25,496 nt of DNA, from IMG/VR virus record IMGVR_UViG_3300037961_005010, positions 95,588 through 121,083 of that record. One strand, given 5' to 3'. This DNA is from a virus. A model generated the notes under the pieces. It made no database searches, was not told where the DNA came from, and worked only from the letters and a program-made list of their open reading frames with translations. Made by a program: the position numbers and the translations under genes. Shown here one piece after another: positions 1-6,767 of this stretch (position 1 is the first letter of the stretch; each line of letters opens with the position of its first letter).

Positions 1-1689
1 TACGAAGAGTTTGGAAATCTCTATACATTATACAAAGAAAACCATCAAAAGTTTATTGACTATAACATTAAAGACGTACAATTAGTTGATCGTATTGATG
101 CAAAGATGGGTCTTATATCTTTAGCATTGACTATGGCTTATAAAGGTGGAGTCAATGTAAATGACACGTTTGGAGTTACAAACATATGGGAATCAATTAT
201 TTATCGTAGATTACTCAGTAAAAATATAGTATCGCCTATAAAACAAATTAATAAAGTGCCTTACTCTATTGTAGGCAATCCAGATAGTGAACATAAAACT
301 TCTATTGCTGGAGGTTTTGTAAAAGATCCTCAAGTTGGCGGACATGATTGGGTAGTTTCTTTTGATTTAAATTCTCTATATCCTAACATTATTGTTCAAT
401 ACAATATTTCACCTGAAACTTTATTGAGATCTCACAATATAAGATTTCCCTCAGGCCCTGCAGCATATTTATCTAATTATAAATCTGACGAACAAATATC
501 AGACAAATACTCAGTGACCGCTTCAGGCGTTCCTTTTACAAAAGATAAGCAAGGTATTATTCCTGAACTTATCACAGAGTATTATGATGAAAGATCTCAG
601 ATAAAACGTAAAATGCTAGATGCAAAATCAGCATATGAGAAAACAAAAGAATATAAACTAGAGTCTGAAATCAACCAACTTGAAAATAATCAGATGGCAA
701 TTAAAATTCTTTTGAACTCTCTTTATGGCGCTCTAGCTAACAAATACTTTAAGTATTTTGACAATGCTCTTGCTGAATCAGTTACACTTACTGGTCAGCT
801 ATCAATTAAGTGGGCAGAAGAAGCTATCAACAAAGAGATGAATAAAATACTAAAGACTGATAAAGATTATGTTATAGCAATTGATACCGATTCAGTTTAT
901 ATAAACATGGGCCCTTTAGTTAAAAAGTTAAATCCACCAGATCCTGTTCAAGCGCTTGACAAAATATGTCAAGATCACTTTGAAAAAGTTATCGCGGCAG
1001 CATACGATCGACTGTTCCACTACATGAATGCCTTTACCTCGAGAATGGAAATGGGTCGTGAAGTAATTGCTGACCGCGGTATCTGGACTGCTAAAAAGCG
1101 ATATATACTTAATGTACACAACAACGAAGGTGTACAGTATGCTGAGCCTAAACTAAAGATAATGGGTATTGAAGCTATTAAATCTTCTACTCCAGAAGTT
1201 GTAAGAGATAAGTTCAAAGCTATATTTAAGATCATGGTTACTGGTGATCAGCAAGCAACTCGTAGATTTATTGATGAGTTTAGAGAATGGTTCAAGACTT
1301 TACCGCCCGAGCAAGTAGCTTTTCCTCGTGGTGTAAGTCAAATAGATAAGTGGAAAGATAGAAGAAACATATATGGAAAAGGTACACCTATTCATGTGAG
1401 GGGCGCGCTACTTTATAATCATGAATTACAAGACAAAGCTCTCACAAAAAGGTATGGCGCAATACAATCTGGTGAAAAGATAAAGTATTCTTATTTAAAA
1501 CTGCCGAATCCAATACGTGAAAATATAATATCATTCCCTGACTATCTACCACCTGAGTTTAACCTTCATAAATACATAGACTACGATATTCAATTTGAAA
1601 AAACTTTTATTGAACCAATAACACCTATTCTTGAAGCTGTAGGTTGGTCAGTAAAAGAAGAAGCGACACTGGAGGACTTTTTCGCATGA
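1..1689 (+). CDS. 43: Family B DNA polymerase, T4 gp43 type (5' end outside window)
   Basis: Replicative DNA polymerase with 3'-5' proofreading. The frame is open from base 1, so the N-terminal half is missing and 562 residues are visible. Exonuclease motif III (YNIKD) is encoded at 61-75. The polymerase motifs follow in order: motif A DLNSLYPNI near 364-390, motif B KILLNSLYGALANKYF near 703-750, and motif C IDTDSVYIN near 880-906, with the catalytic Asp residues intact. The last residues, TLEDFFA, resemble the C-terminal peptide by which T4/RB69 gp43 docks on the gp45 sliding clamp. Two other proteins in this window end almost the same way. The stop overlaps the next start as ATGA. An internal ATG at 106 is not the true start, because coding similarity continues upstream of it. 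Very confident. Confidence 0.97.
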   Translation, partial: YEEFGNLYTLYKENHQKFIDYNIKDVQLVDRIDAKMGLISLALTMAYKGGVNVNDTFGVTNIWESIIYRRLLSKNIVSPIKQINKVPYSIVGNPDSEHKTSIAGGFVKDPQVGGHDWVVSFDLNSLYPNIIVQYNISPETLLRSHNIRFPSGPAAYLSNYKSDEQISDKYSVTASGVPFTKDKQGIIPELITEYYDERSQIKRKMLDAKSAYEKTKEYKLESEINQLENNQMAIKILLNSLYGALANKYFKYFDNALAESVTLTGQLSIKWAEEAINKEMNKILKTDKDYVIAIDTDSVYINMGPLVKKLNPPDPVQALDKICQDHFEKVIAAAYDRLFHYMNAFTSRMEMGREVIADRGIWTAKKRYILNVHNNEGVQYAEPKLKIMGIEAIKSSTPEVVRDKFKAIFKIMVTGDQQATRRFIDEFREWFKTLPPEQVAFPRGVSQIDKWKDRRNIYGKGTPIHVRGALLYNHELQDKALTKRYGAIQSGEKIKYSYLKLPNPIRENIISFPDYLPPEFNLHKYIDYDIQFEKTFIEPITPILEAVGWSVKEEATLEDFFA

Positions 1690-2411
1690 ATTATATTTTT
1701 GATGTTGATGGTACTTTAACAGATAGTAGACAAAAAATAGATCCTGAATTTGAAGAGTTCTTTTTAGATTTTACTAGAAACAATAACTGCTACACTGTTA
1801 CAGGATCTGATTATGAAAAAACTTTAGAACAACTAGGTGAAGACGTTTGTAATAATTTAACTTACATGTTTCAGTGTGCCGGTAATTGTGTTTATAAAAA
1901 TGGCGAGATGATTTATGAAAATGACTGGAAACTTCCAGACTCTGCAGCTTTTTGGTTGTTAGATAAACTACATAGCAGTGGATTTTATAGAAAAACTGGA
2001 AGACACTTAGAACACAGACCAGGCATGGCAAATTTTAGTATTGTTGGAAGAAATTGTAATTTTGAAGAACGTGTCATGTACAGAGAGTGGGACGAACATA
2101 AAAAAGAAAGACAAACTATAGCAAATGAATTCAAAGAAAAATTTAACATAGACGCGTCTGTAGCTGGAGAAACAGGAATTGATATATATCCTATGGGTTC
2201 AGACAAAAGCCAAGTTATAGAGTGGATAGAAAAACCTATTACTTTCTTAGGTGATATGATGCAACTAGGCGGAAATGATTATCCTTTAGCTAGAGCTCTA
2301 GAAATGCACGTAGATTGCGTGTCCTTGCAGGTAAAAGACTGGAAAGATACACAAAGAATATTGTTTGCTTTAAAGAACCCTAGTTTACATTCTAGTGTAA
2401 TTGTGGTATAA
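1686..2411 (+). CDS. Phosphomannomutase-like HAD phosphatase
   Basis: A 241-residue HAD-superfamily protein resembling the eukaryote-type phosphomannomutases, which interconvert mannose-6-P and mannose-1-P. Motif I FDVDGTLTDSR contains D6 and D8. The cap segment has RPGMANFSIVGRN, which matches the RNGMLNVSPIGR-type substrate loop. GIDIYPMGSDKSQ supplies the conserved lysine region, and GDMMQLGGNDYPLA is the motif IV GGND block typical of this family. The start is the ATG overlapping the polymerase stop (ATGA); an upstream in-frame start would lie inside gp43. A nucleotidyltransferase/mannose-6-P isomerase fusion lies just downstream, which fits a mannose-activation role. Mutase rather than simple phosphatase activity is inferred. 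Promoter elements for the next operon lie over its 3' end. Confidence 0.82.
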   Translation: MNYIFDVDGTLTDSRQKIDPEFEEFFLDFTRNNNCYTVTGSDYEKTLEQLGEDVCNNLTYMFQCAGNCVYKNGEMIYENDWKLPDSAAFWLLDKLHSSGFYRKTGRHLEHRPGMANFSIVGRNCNFEERVMYREWDEHKKERQTIANEFKEKFNIDASVAGETGIDIYPMGSDKSQVIEWIEKPITFLGDMMQLGGNDYPLARALEMHVDCVSLQVKDWKDTQRILFALKNPSLHSSVIVV

Positions 2412-2412
2412 T
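2384..2412 (+). promoter_or_regulatory. sigma70-like promoter (TTTACA-N17-TATAAT)
   Basis: TTTACA at 2384-2389 and TATAAT at 2407-2412 are separated by exactly 17 nt, with TGTGG directly before the -10 element. It overlaps the end of the phosphomannomutase-like gene and precedes the MazG-like gene. It belongs to a set of six promoters in this window with the same architecture and is the best match to consensus. Confidence 0.8.
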
Positions 2413-2432
2413 AATTTAAATGGAGTATATAA

Positions 2433-2843
2433 ATGAGTGATTGGGCAAATGATATTTACATGATGCACAACAAGTTTGGTGTCAAAGATTGGTTTGAAAA
2501 AAATAAAGATAATAAAGAATTGATGGATAAGTATTTACGCTTTCGTCTTTCTATGTGTAAGGAGGAACTTGATGAAACGCTTGATGCTATTGATAATAGA
2601 GATCCTGAGGAAATCGTTGATGGCCTTATTGATCTTTGCGTTTTTGCTATCGGTACTCTTGACGTTTTTGGTGTGGATGCCAATAAAGCATGGGATGCAA
2701 TTTATGAGGCGAATATGGCAAAAAGTCCAGGGATAAAAGAAGGAAGACCTAATCCATTTGGTTTACCGGATTTAATAAAACCAGAAGGCTGGCAAGGTCC
2801 AAGCCACGAGGATAATCATGGAGATCTCAACAACTGTTTTTAA
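2433..2843 (+). CDS. MazG-like all-alpha NTP pyrophosphohydrolase
   Basis: A 136-residue mostly helical protein with the metal-binding pattern of the MazG/dUTPase superfamily: EELDETLDAI, then EEIVDGLIDLCVFAIG, then a distal W-x2-I-x2-ANMAK segment. Members hydrolyse (d)NTPs to NMP and PPi. In this phage it could sanitise the nucleotide pool or remove an unmodified dNTP (T4 gp56 dCTPase belongs to the same broad superfamily), but the substrate cannot be read from sequence. It is the first gene after the promoter at 2384-2412, with TGGAG (2421-2425) as ribosome binding site. It overlaps the next gene by 26 nt. Family confident; substrate unknown. Confidence 0.8.
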   Translation: MSDWANDIYMMHNKFGVKDWFEKNKDNKELMDKYLRFRLSMCKEELDETLDAIDNRDPEEIVDGLIDLCVFAIGTLDVFGVDANKAWDAIYEANMAKSPGIKEGRPNPFGLPDLIKPEGWQGPSHEDNHGDLNNCF

Positions 2844-3747
2844 GTCAATATACGACAATAAAACTCATCGTCGTATAAACTTTCCAACTTTTCCAGATTT
2901 TGAAAAGTTTCTGTATGCTTTGTCAAAAGATAAAAAGAAAGGAAAAAAAGATGCGCAACTTATATCACCGGCTACTTACACAGCTGACACCACTCGAGCC
3001 AATAAAAATGTTTTGGATTGGGGAGGTTGGTGTGCTATCGACGTTGATGATCATGAGTTTAAAGGGAATTTAAAAGATGAGCTTCTTGATCGTTATGGCA
3101 AATATTATTTTGTATGCTATTCTACTGCTAGCAGCACAGTTGACTTACCGAAGTTTCGAATGGTGTTCCCAACTAGAAAAAGAGTTGGAGGAGATAACAT
3201 CAAACATTTCTGGTTCGCACTCAACACAGAACTTAACTCAATTGGAGATAAACAAACTAAAGATTTATCACGAATGTATTATATACCTGGTACGTACGCT
3301 GGCGCTTTCAACTTTATCTTTTCTAATACTGGCGATTATATAGATCCAGATGATTTAATGAATAAGCATGCTTTCATAGAAAAGAAAGCTAGCAATTCTT
3401 TCTTAGATAGATTACCTGAAGAACTTCAAAAACAAATAGTTGAATACAAAAAAGCAAAATTAGATAATACTTCAGTTCATTGGACTGGATATCGAGATTG
3501 CCCGTTCTTTCCTCGTAGACTTGAATCAGAATATAAAACAATAAGTAACACTGGTTGGTATCACAAGATGTATCAAATTATGGTTGCCCTAGCAGCTACA
3601 GCATTGAAAAATAGATATCCTATAACTGCTCAAGAAATAGCAGTGTTATGTCGTGAATTGGATATTGAAACTGGTAACTGGTATGAAAATCGTCCACTTG
3701 AAGTAGAAGCAGATAGAGCATTGGAGTACGCTTATAGAAATGTATAA
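2818..3747 (+). CDS. Archaeo-eukaryotic primase-like (AEP/PrimPol) protein
   Basis: 309 residues. WGGWCAIDVDDHEF places an Asp-x-Asp pair (D75, D77) as in AEP motif I. It is followed by YSTASSTVDLPKFRMVFP (about 101-117), which matches the 'S-x-S/H ... P-R-x-R-x-V-x-P' block of viral AEP primases. KDLSRMYYIPGTY (about 148-160) is the third conserved block. The C-terminal third is helical and may be a primase C-terminal-type domain; no helicase is fused. It would synthesise primers or act as a primase-polymerase. The start has a GAGGA ribosome binding site at 2808-2812. T4 itself uses a DnaG-type primase (gp61), so an AEP here is notable. The assignment rests on motifs only. Confidence 0.68.
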   Translation: MEISTTVFKSIYDNKTHRRINFPTFPDFEKFLYALSKDKKKGKKDAQLISPATYTADTTRANKNVLDWGGWCAIDVDDHEFKGNLKDELLDRYGKYYFVCYSTASSTVDLPKFRMVFPTRKRVGGDNIKHFWFALNTELNSIGDKQTKDLSRMYYIPGTYAGAFNFIFSNTGDYIDPDDLMNKHAFIEKKASNSFLDRLPEELQKQIVEYKKAKLDNTSVHWTGYRDCPFFPRRLESEYKTISNTGWYHKMYQIMVALAATALKNRYPITAQEIAVLCRELDIETGNWYENRPLEVEADRALEYAYRNV

Positions 3748-4510
3748 GACAGTTTTAGTAACAGGTGGTTTTGATCCAATACACTCAGGTCATATATCGT
3801 ATTTAAGAGAAGCTTCTAAATTAGGTAAACGCTTGATTGTAGGACTAAACAGCGATGACTGGTTAGCGCGTAAAAAAGGAAGAGCTTTTTTACCATATGA
3901 AGAAAGGAAACAAATTGTTGAAGGATTGGAAATGGTCGACTCGTCGCTTCTTTTTAATGATGATGACGATAGTGCTTGCGATGCAATTGATAAAATACTC
4001 AGGGATACCACTGACACCGTCGTCTTCGCAAATGGAGGTGATCGCAATGGAGAGAATACTCCAGAATATATCAAATATAAGAATCACCCTGATGTAGAAT
4101 TTGCTTTTAATGTAGGTGGAGAAAAAACTAACTCTTCTAGTTGGATTCTTAATCGTTGGAGAAATGATAGATTTGCAGAAAGAGACTGGGGTCAATGGAA
4201 AGTTTATGATGAAGGAAAAGGATGGAAAGTCAAGCAATTAGTAATTTATCCAGGACAGGCTCTCTCTAATCAAAAGCATAATGATAGATCAGAACATTGG
4301 TGGGTGCTTGAAGGGAATGTACAAATTGATTTACGGTGGGACGATGGCAGATCGCCAGACTGGCAGATTCAGATGTTAAGTCGTAACACTGACTTTATAA
4401 TACCTAGTGGCGTATGGCATAAAACTAGTAACATTGGAACAGATTTAGCTGTGATAGTAGAAACACAGTTTGGAGATAGATGTGAAGAAAGTGATATTAT
4501 CAGAAAATAA
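3740..4510 (+). CDS. Nucleotidyltransferase / type II mannose-6-phosphate isomerase cupin fusion
   Basis: A 256-residue two-domain protein. Residues 1-140 are a cytidylyltransferase-fold nucleotidyltransferase with H15-S-G-H18 and a GGFDPIHSGH opening, similar to RfaE/HldE C-terminal and glycerol-3-P cytidylyltransferase domains. Residues 150-256 are a cupin like the C-terminal half of ManC/type II phosphomannose isomerase. H180, the RSEHWWVLEG block, IPSGVWHK and the ending ETQFGDRCEESDIIRK (241-256) match the family's E-x-Q-x-G ... E-x-DI-x-R ending. Together these could isomerise fructose-6-P to mannose-6-P and later activate mannose-1-P with a nucleotide. The phosphomannomutase-like gene at 1686 would supply the middle step. 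It overlaps the primase gene by 8 nt. Domain calls are strong; the pathway is inferred. Confidence 0.83.
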   Translation: MYKTVLVTGGFDPIHSGHISYLREASKLGKRLIVGLNSDDWLARKKGRAFLPYEERKQIVEGLEMVDSSLLFNDDDDSACDAIDKILRDTTDTVVFANGGDRNGENTPEYIKYKNHPDVEFAFNVGGEKTNSSSWILNRWRNDRFAERDWGQWKVYDEGKGWKVKQLVIYPGQALSNQKHNDRSEHWWVLEGNVQIDLRWDDGRSPDWQIQMLSRNTDFIIPSGVWHKTSNIGTDLAVIVETQFGDRCEESDIIRK

Positions 4511-4513
4511 TGG

Positions 4514-4542
4514 TTTACATTTTACTAAAAATATGATAGTAT
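4514..4542 (+). promoter_or_regulatory. sigma70-like promoter (TTTACA-N17-TAGTAT)
   Basis: TTTACA at 4514-4519 and TAGTAT at 4537-4542 with a 17-nt spacer ending in TGA. It lies in the 50-nt gap after the fusion gene. The predicted transcription start is near 4549, leaving about 15 nt of leader before the ATG at 4564. Confidence 0.75.
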
Positions 4543-4563
4543 TATACAATGAAAGGTTATAAA

Positions 4564-4914
4564 ATGAAAGAATCTCTTAAAGTATTGCAGAAAGCTGCAG
4601 AAATACAAACTAAAAAAGGTAATGATTATCAGAATCCTAACTCTCGAGTCAGGCAAGCAGATTATTATCCTCGTGGTTGTGCTACACTTTTAGATACAAT
4701 GTATGCCAAAGTACTTCGCATGCAATCAGTTTTAGAAGCTATGGAGCAAGATCCTGATTACAATCCTAATTTTGAATCACTAGAAGATTCATGCATAGAT
4801 ATTATTAATTACGCATCATTCTTTGCTGCTTATATGAAGAATGGAATTGACGGCCAAGATCCAGATAGAGATTTCTTGAATCGTCCTAAGAAAGAGAATG
4901 CAAATGTGGACTAG
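4564..4914 (+). CDS. Nmad1/DUF1599-like protein
   Basis: 116 residues. The pattern KKGNDYQNP ... LLDTMYAKVLRMQSVLE ... FESLEDSCIDIINYASFFAAYM matches the all-helical DUF1599 family, also called nucleotide-modification-associated domain 1. In that family an LD-x-M-x-K-x-x-R helix is followed by an ES-x-x-D-x-x-D-x-INYA helix. The acidic residues resemble those of MazG-type NTP pyrophosphatases. The family is predicted to act in modified-nucleotide metabolism, but I know of no proven reaction. ATG 4564 is preferred because AAAGG lies at 4552-4556; the in-frame ATG at 4549 coincides with the predicted transcription start and has no leader. It overlaps the next gene. Family moderately confident. 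Confidence 0.65.
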   Translation: MKESLKVLQKAAEIQTKKGNDYQNPNSRVRQADYYPRGCATLLDTMYAKVLRMQSVLEAMEQDPDYNPNFESLEDSCIDIINYASFFAAYMKNGIDGQDPDRDFLNRPKKENANVD

Positions 4915-5176
4915 ATTTTTTAAAAAAGAAGAAAAAGATGAATGGACTGAAAGTTCTCAGCTAAGCACTTATTCTTTAGAAGTTTTAGAAGATAAAAAAA
5001 CTGGAGATTTATACTTTGAATTTCCAGACGCGCTTATGAATCAAATGGGGTGGGACATAGGTGATAAACTAATATGGAACGAACTTCCTGGGGGTGACTG
5101 GAAACTGCACTTGGAGAAAACAGATGAAGATACTGATAATGGGATTGCCGGGGTCGGGCAAGACTCATCTAGCTAA
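4904..5176 (+). CDS. Small AbrB/MazE-like phage protein
   Basis: 90 residues, function not recognised. The central part, LYFEFPDALMNQMGWDIGDKLIW, has the 'P-x-x-L-x-x-x-x-GW-x-x-GD-x-L-x-W' pattern of swapped-hairpin AbrB-like folds, which usually bind DNA. The first 25 residues are charged and the last 15 are acidic and probably disordered. Two ATGs are possible (4898 and 4904). The second is preferred because AAAGAG at 4891-4896 is then well spaced. The 3' end overlaps the P-loop kinase gene by 53 nt in a different frame. DNA binding is a guess from the fold pattern only. Confidence 0.6.
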   Translation: MWTRFFKKEEKDEWTESSQLSTYSLEVLEDKKTGDLYFEFPDALMNQMGWDIGDKLIWNELPGGDWKLHLEKTDEDTDNGIAGVGQDSSS

Positions 5177-5543
5177 AAGATTACACGTACATCTTAACTG
5201 TGCTTGGTATAACGCAGATAAAGTAAGAGAAATGGCAAATGATTGGGACTTTACTCCATCAGGCCGACGACGTCAAAGCGAACGTATGAATACAATAGCT
5301 ACGTTTGAAGCTACTAGAGCTCGTACTGTTATTTGTGATTTTGTTTGTCCAACTGGAGAAACACGTAAACAATTTAATGCTGACATTACAATATGGATGG
5401 ATACTATTGAAGCAGGCAGATATGACGATACTAACAAAATATTTGAATCGCCAGAAGATGTAGATTTCAGAATTGCTGGTTACATGTCAGATGAAGGCAT
5501 TATAGAATTTGCACAAGCTTTGAAAGATAAGTATAATGTTTGA
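5124..5543 (+). CDS. P-loop kinase, adenylylsulfate-kinase-like
   Basis: 139 residues. Walker A GLPGSGKTHLAKRL opens the protein, and NADKVREMANDWDFTPSGRRRQSERM follows, close to the D/N-x-D-x-VR ... F-x-x-x-x-R-x-x-x-x-R-M segment of APS kinases (CysC). A DFVCPTGETRKQFNAD segment corresponds to the APS-kinase P-x-x-x-x-R region, and a distal WMDTI-x-x-GRYDDTN block follows. APS kinase itself phosphorylates adenylylsulfate, but phage versions may phosphorylate other small molecules. The start has GGAG at 5113-5116. It overlaps the next nucleotidyltransferase gene by 8 nt, so the two probably work in sequence. Kinase fold is sure; substrate is not. Confidence 0.75.
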   Translation: MKILIMGLPGSGKTHLAKRLHVHLNCAWYNADKVREMANDWDFTPSGRRRQSERMNTIATFEATRARTVICDFVCPTGETRKQFNADITIWMDTIEAGRYDDTNKIFESPEDVDFRIAGYMSDEGIIEFAQALKDKYNV

Positions 5544-5946
5544 TTGGAAAAAACCTACAGCGCAAATGTTAGGTCGCTGGCAGCCTTGGCATGAAGGCCA
5601 CACCAAACTGTTTGAAAAAGCTCTAGAAGAAACAGGTCAAGTTTGTATTATGATTAGAGATGTTGGAGGTATTATTGGAGAAGATGCTGGAGCGGGTAGA
5701 ACGGCGAAACAAGATGATAATCCATTTGAATATAATGAAGTAATACAAAACATTCAAGTTGCATTAGCTAATGCTGGATATAACTATAACAAACAATATG
5801 TAATTATGAAAGTCCCTAACATCGTTGATATTAGTTATGGACGAGGTGTTGGGTATACTTTTACTCAACATGATTTAGGAGTTAAAACCCACGACATAAG
5901 TGCTACTAAAATTCGTAAAAAGATGAGAGAAGAAGGAAAACTCTAA
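5536..5946 (+). CDS. HxGH nucleotidyltransferase, NMN-adenylyltransferase-like
   Basis: 136 residues. GRWQPWHEGHTKLFEKAL is the GR-(F/W)-QP-x-H-x-GH signature of the nucleotidyltransferase alpha/beta phosphodiesterase superfamily, most like archaeal-type NMN adenylyltransferases and short ATP-sulfurylase-like proteins. ISATKIRKKMREEG near the C-terminus is the I-S-(A/S/G)-T-x-x-R motif that binds the nucleotide phosphates. It would transfer an AMP or CMP to a phosphorylated small molecule. It is the second of three such enzymes in this window and follows a P-loop kinase with an 8-nt overlap. Substrate cannot be read from sequence. Confidence 0.78.
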   Translation: MFDWKKPTAQMLGRWQPWHEGHTKLFEKALEETGQVCIMIRDVGGIIGEDAGAGRTAKQDDNPFEYNEVIQNIQVALANAGYNYNKQYVIMKVPNIVDISYGRGVGYTFTQHDLGVKTHDISATKIRKKMREEGKL

Positions 5947-6173
5947 TGTTACCTGACGAAATGGAAGCTGAAAAGAATCGTAAGATTATTGTAGCTCAAG
6001 CTGACGAAATAGAAGTGTTAAAACGTAATGTACGTGATTTACAGGAAGAACTCACAGCGGCTAGGATTAGAATAGCTGAGGTATTAAAACAACCTGAATA
6101 TGGTGGACCAAAAGGTCCTGAACCAACACGTTACGGAACATGGGAAAACAAAGGCAAGGAGATAGATTTTTGA
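5946..6173 (+). CDS. Small coiled-coil protein
   Basis: 75 residues, no recognised family. Residues 5-48 form a heptad-rich, highly charged helix (VLKRNVRDLQEELTAAR) likely to be a coiled coil, followed by a Gly/Pro-rich tail. The start overlaps the upstream stop as TAATG. It is followed by two small membrane proteins, an arrangement resembling a phage spanin/holin-type cluster, but no lysis motif is visible and that is only a possibility. Confidence 0.6.
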   Translation: MLPDEMEAEKNRKIIVAQADEIEVLKRNVRDLQEELTAARIRIAEVLKQPEYGGPKGPEPTRYGTWENKGKEIDF

Positions 6174-6349
6174 GCGATAACAGAGGTTTAGGCTGGGCGT
6201 TTTTAATCATCACTTTTTTTATAGTAGGTGTGCCTATAATAATGCTTATGATAATGGTAGGCTTAGATGAATACGCTAGATACTGCAACTTAAATATTAT
6301 GCCGTGTTTTACTAATACTATAAATTTTCTTAGAGAGGTTTTAAACTAA
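6170..6349 (+). CDS. Small single-pass membrane protein (TTG start)
   Basis: 59 residues. One long hydrophobic segment, about residues 9-30 (AFLIITFFIVGVPIIMLMIM), follows a short polar N-terminus, and two Cys lie in the C-terminal part. The TTG start is chosen because a strong AAGGAG lies at 6156-6161, 8 nt upstream, and the TTG overlaps the preceding stop as TTGA. No family recognised. Confidence 0.6.
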   Translation: MSDNRGLGWAFLIITFFIVGVPIIMLMIMVGLDEYARYCNLNIMPCFTNTINFLREVLN

Positions 6350-6543
6350 TGGATCCTAGGAAAGCTGCTCAGGAAGAAGCTGAGCGAACATTTAAAGAAT
6401 TTATAAGATGGACTAAAATTGTAGTAGGATGGTCTATCTTCTTTTTACTTGTAGTGGTTGTTGGTTGCAATAGCGGAGTAGATGGAACACAAGGAGGTTA
6501 CAATGGTGAACAATACGATCCAAGTAACTTGAGTGTCAAATGA
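6349..6543 (+). CDS. Small membrane-anchored protein
   Basis: 64 residues: a charged amphipathic N-terminus (1-24), a hydrophobic segment at about 25-40 (VVGWSIFFLLVVVVGC), then a short Gly/Asn-rich tail. The VVVVGC-N sequence weakly resembles a lipobox, but the positive N-terminus is unusually long for a lipoprotein signal. The start overlaps the upstream stop as TAATG, and the stop overlaps the next ATG. Function unknown. Confidence 0.6.
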   Translation: MDPRKAAQEEAERTFKEFIRWTKIVVGWSIFFLLVVVVGCNSGVDGTQGGYNGEQYDPSNLSVK

Positions 6544-6767
6544 AGTGGTTAATTGTAATGACTCTTTTATATGCAGATCCTTTTGCTGTGGAAACTTTAA
6601 AATTTGATACTAAAGAAGAATGTGTAAAGTACGTAACGAATGTAGATAACGCTCAAACTTTAGCTATAGAAGTTATTGCTAAAGCAGGATTTCATGATAG
6701 AGTTACATCAGTATTGTGTTTGCCTGAACAAAACAATACTCTTATTAAAAGGAAATATAATGGCTAA
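6540..6767 (+). CDS. Small exported Cys-containing protein
   Basis: 75 residues. A short hydrophobic N-terminus, KWLIVMTLLYADPFAV, looks like a signal or anchor. The rest carries Cys in 'KEECVKY' and again in 'SVLCLPE'. The same layout is seen in the products at 20867 and 23743, suggesting a small phage family with one disulfide. The start overlaps the preceding stop (ATGA), and the 3' end overlaps the PEP carboxykinase start by 8 nt. Function not recognised. Confidence 0.6.
   Translation: MKWLIVMTLLYADPFAVETLKFDTKEECVKYVTNVDNAQTLAIEVIAKAGFHDRVTSVLCLPEQNNTLIKRKYNG

Noticed and set aside
1644-1685. Upstream in-frame start for the phosphomannomutase-like gene
   Set aside because: It lies inside the polymerase's conserved C-terminal end, and the HAD motif normally sits within ten residues of the N-terminus, which fits ATG 1686.
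3077-3343. 88-residue hydrophobic reading frame on the plus strand
   Set aside because: It lies wholly within the primase gene in another frame, has no ribosome binding site and no family features.
6676-6759. Longer N-terminus for PEP carboxykinase
   Set aside because: The extension overlaps the small Cys-protein gene and lacks PEPCK similarity; a good ribosome binding site precedes ATG 6760.
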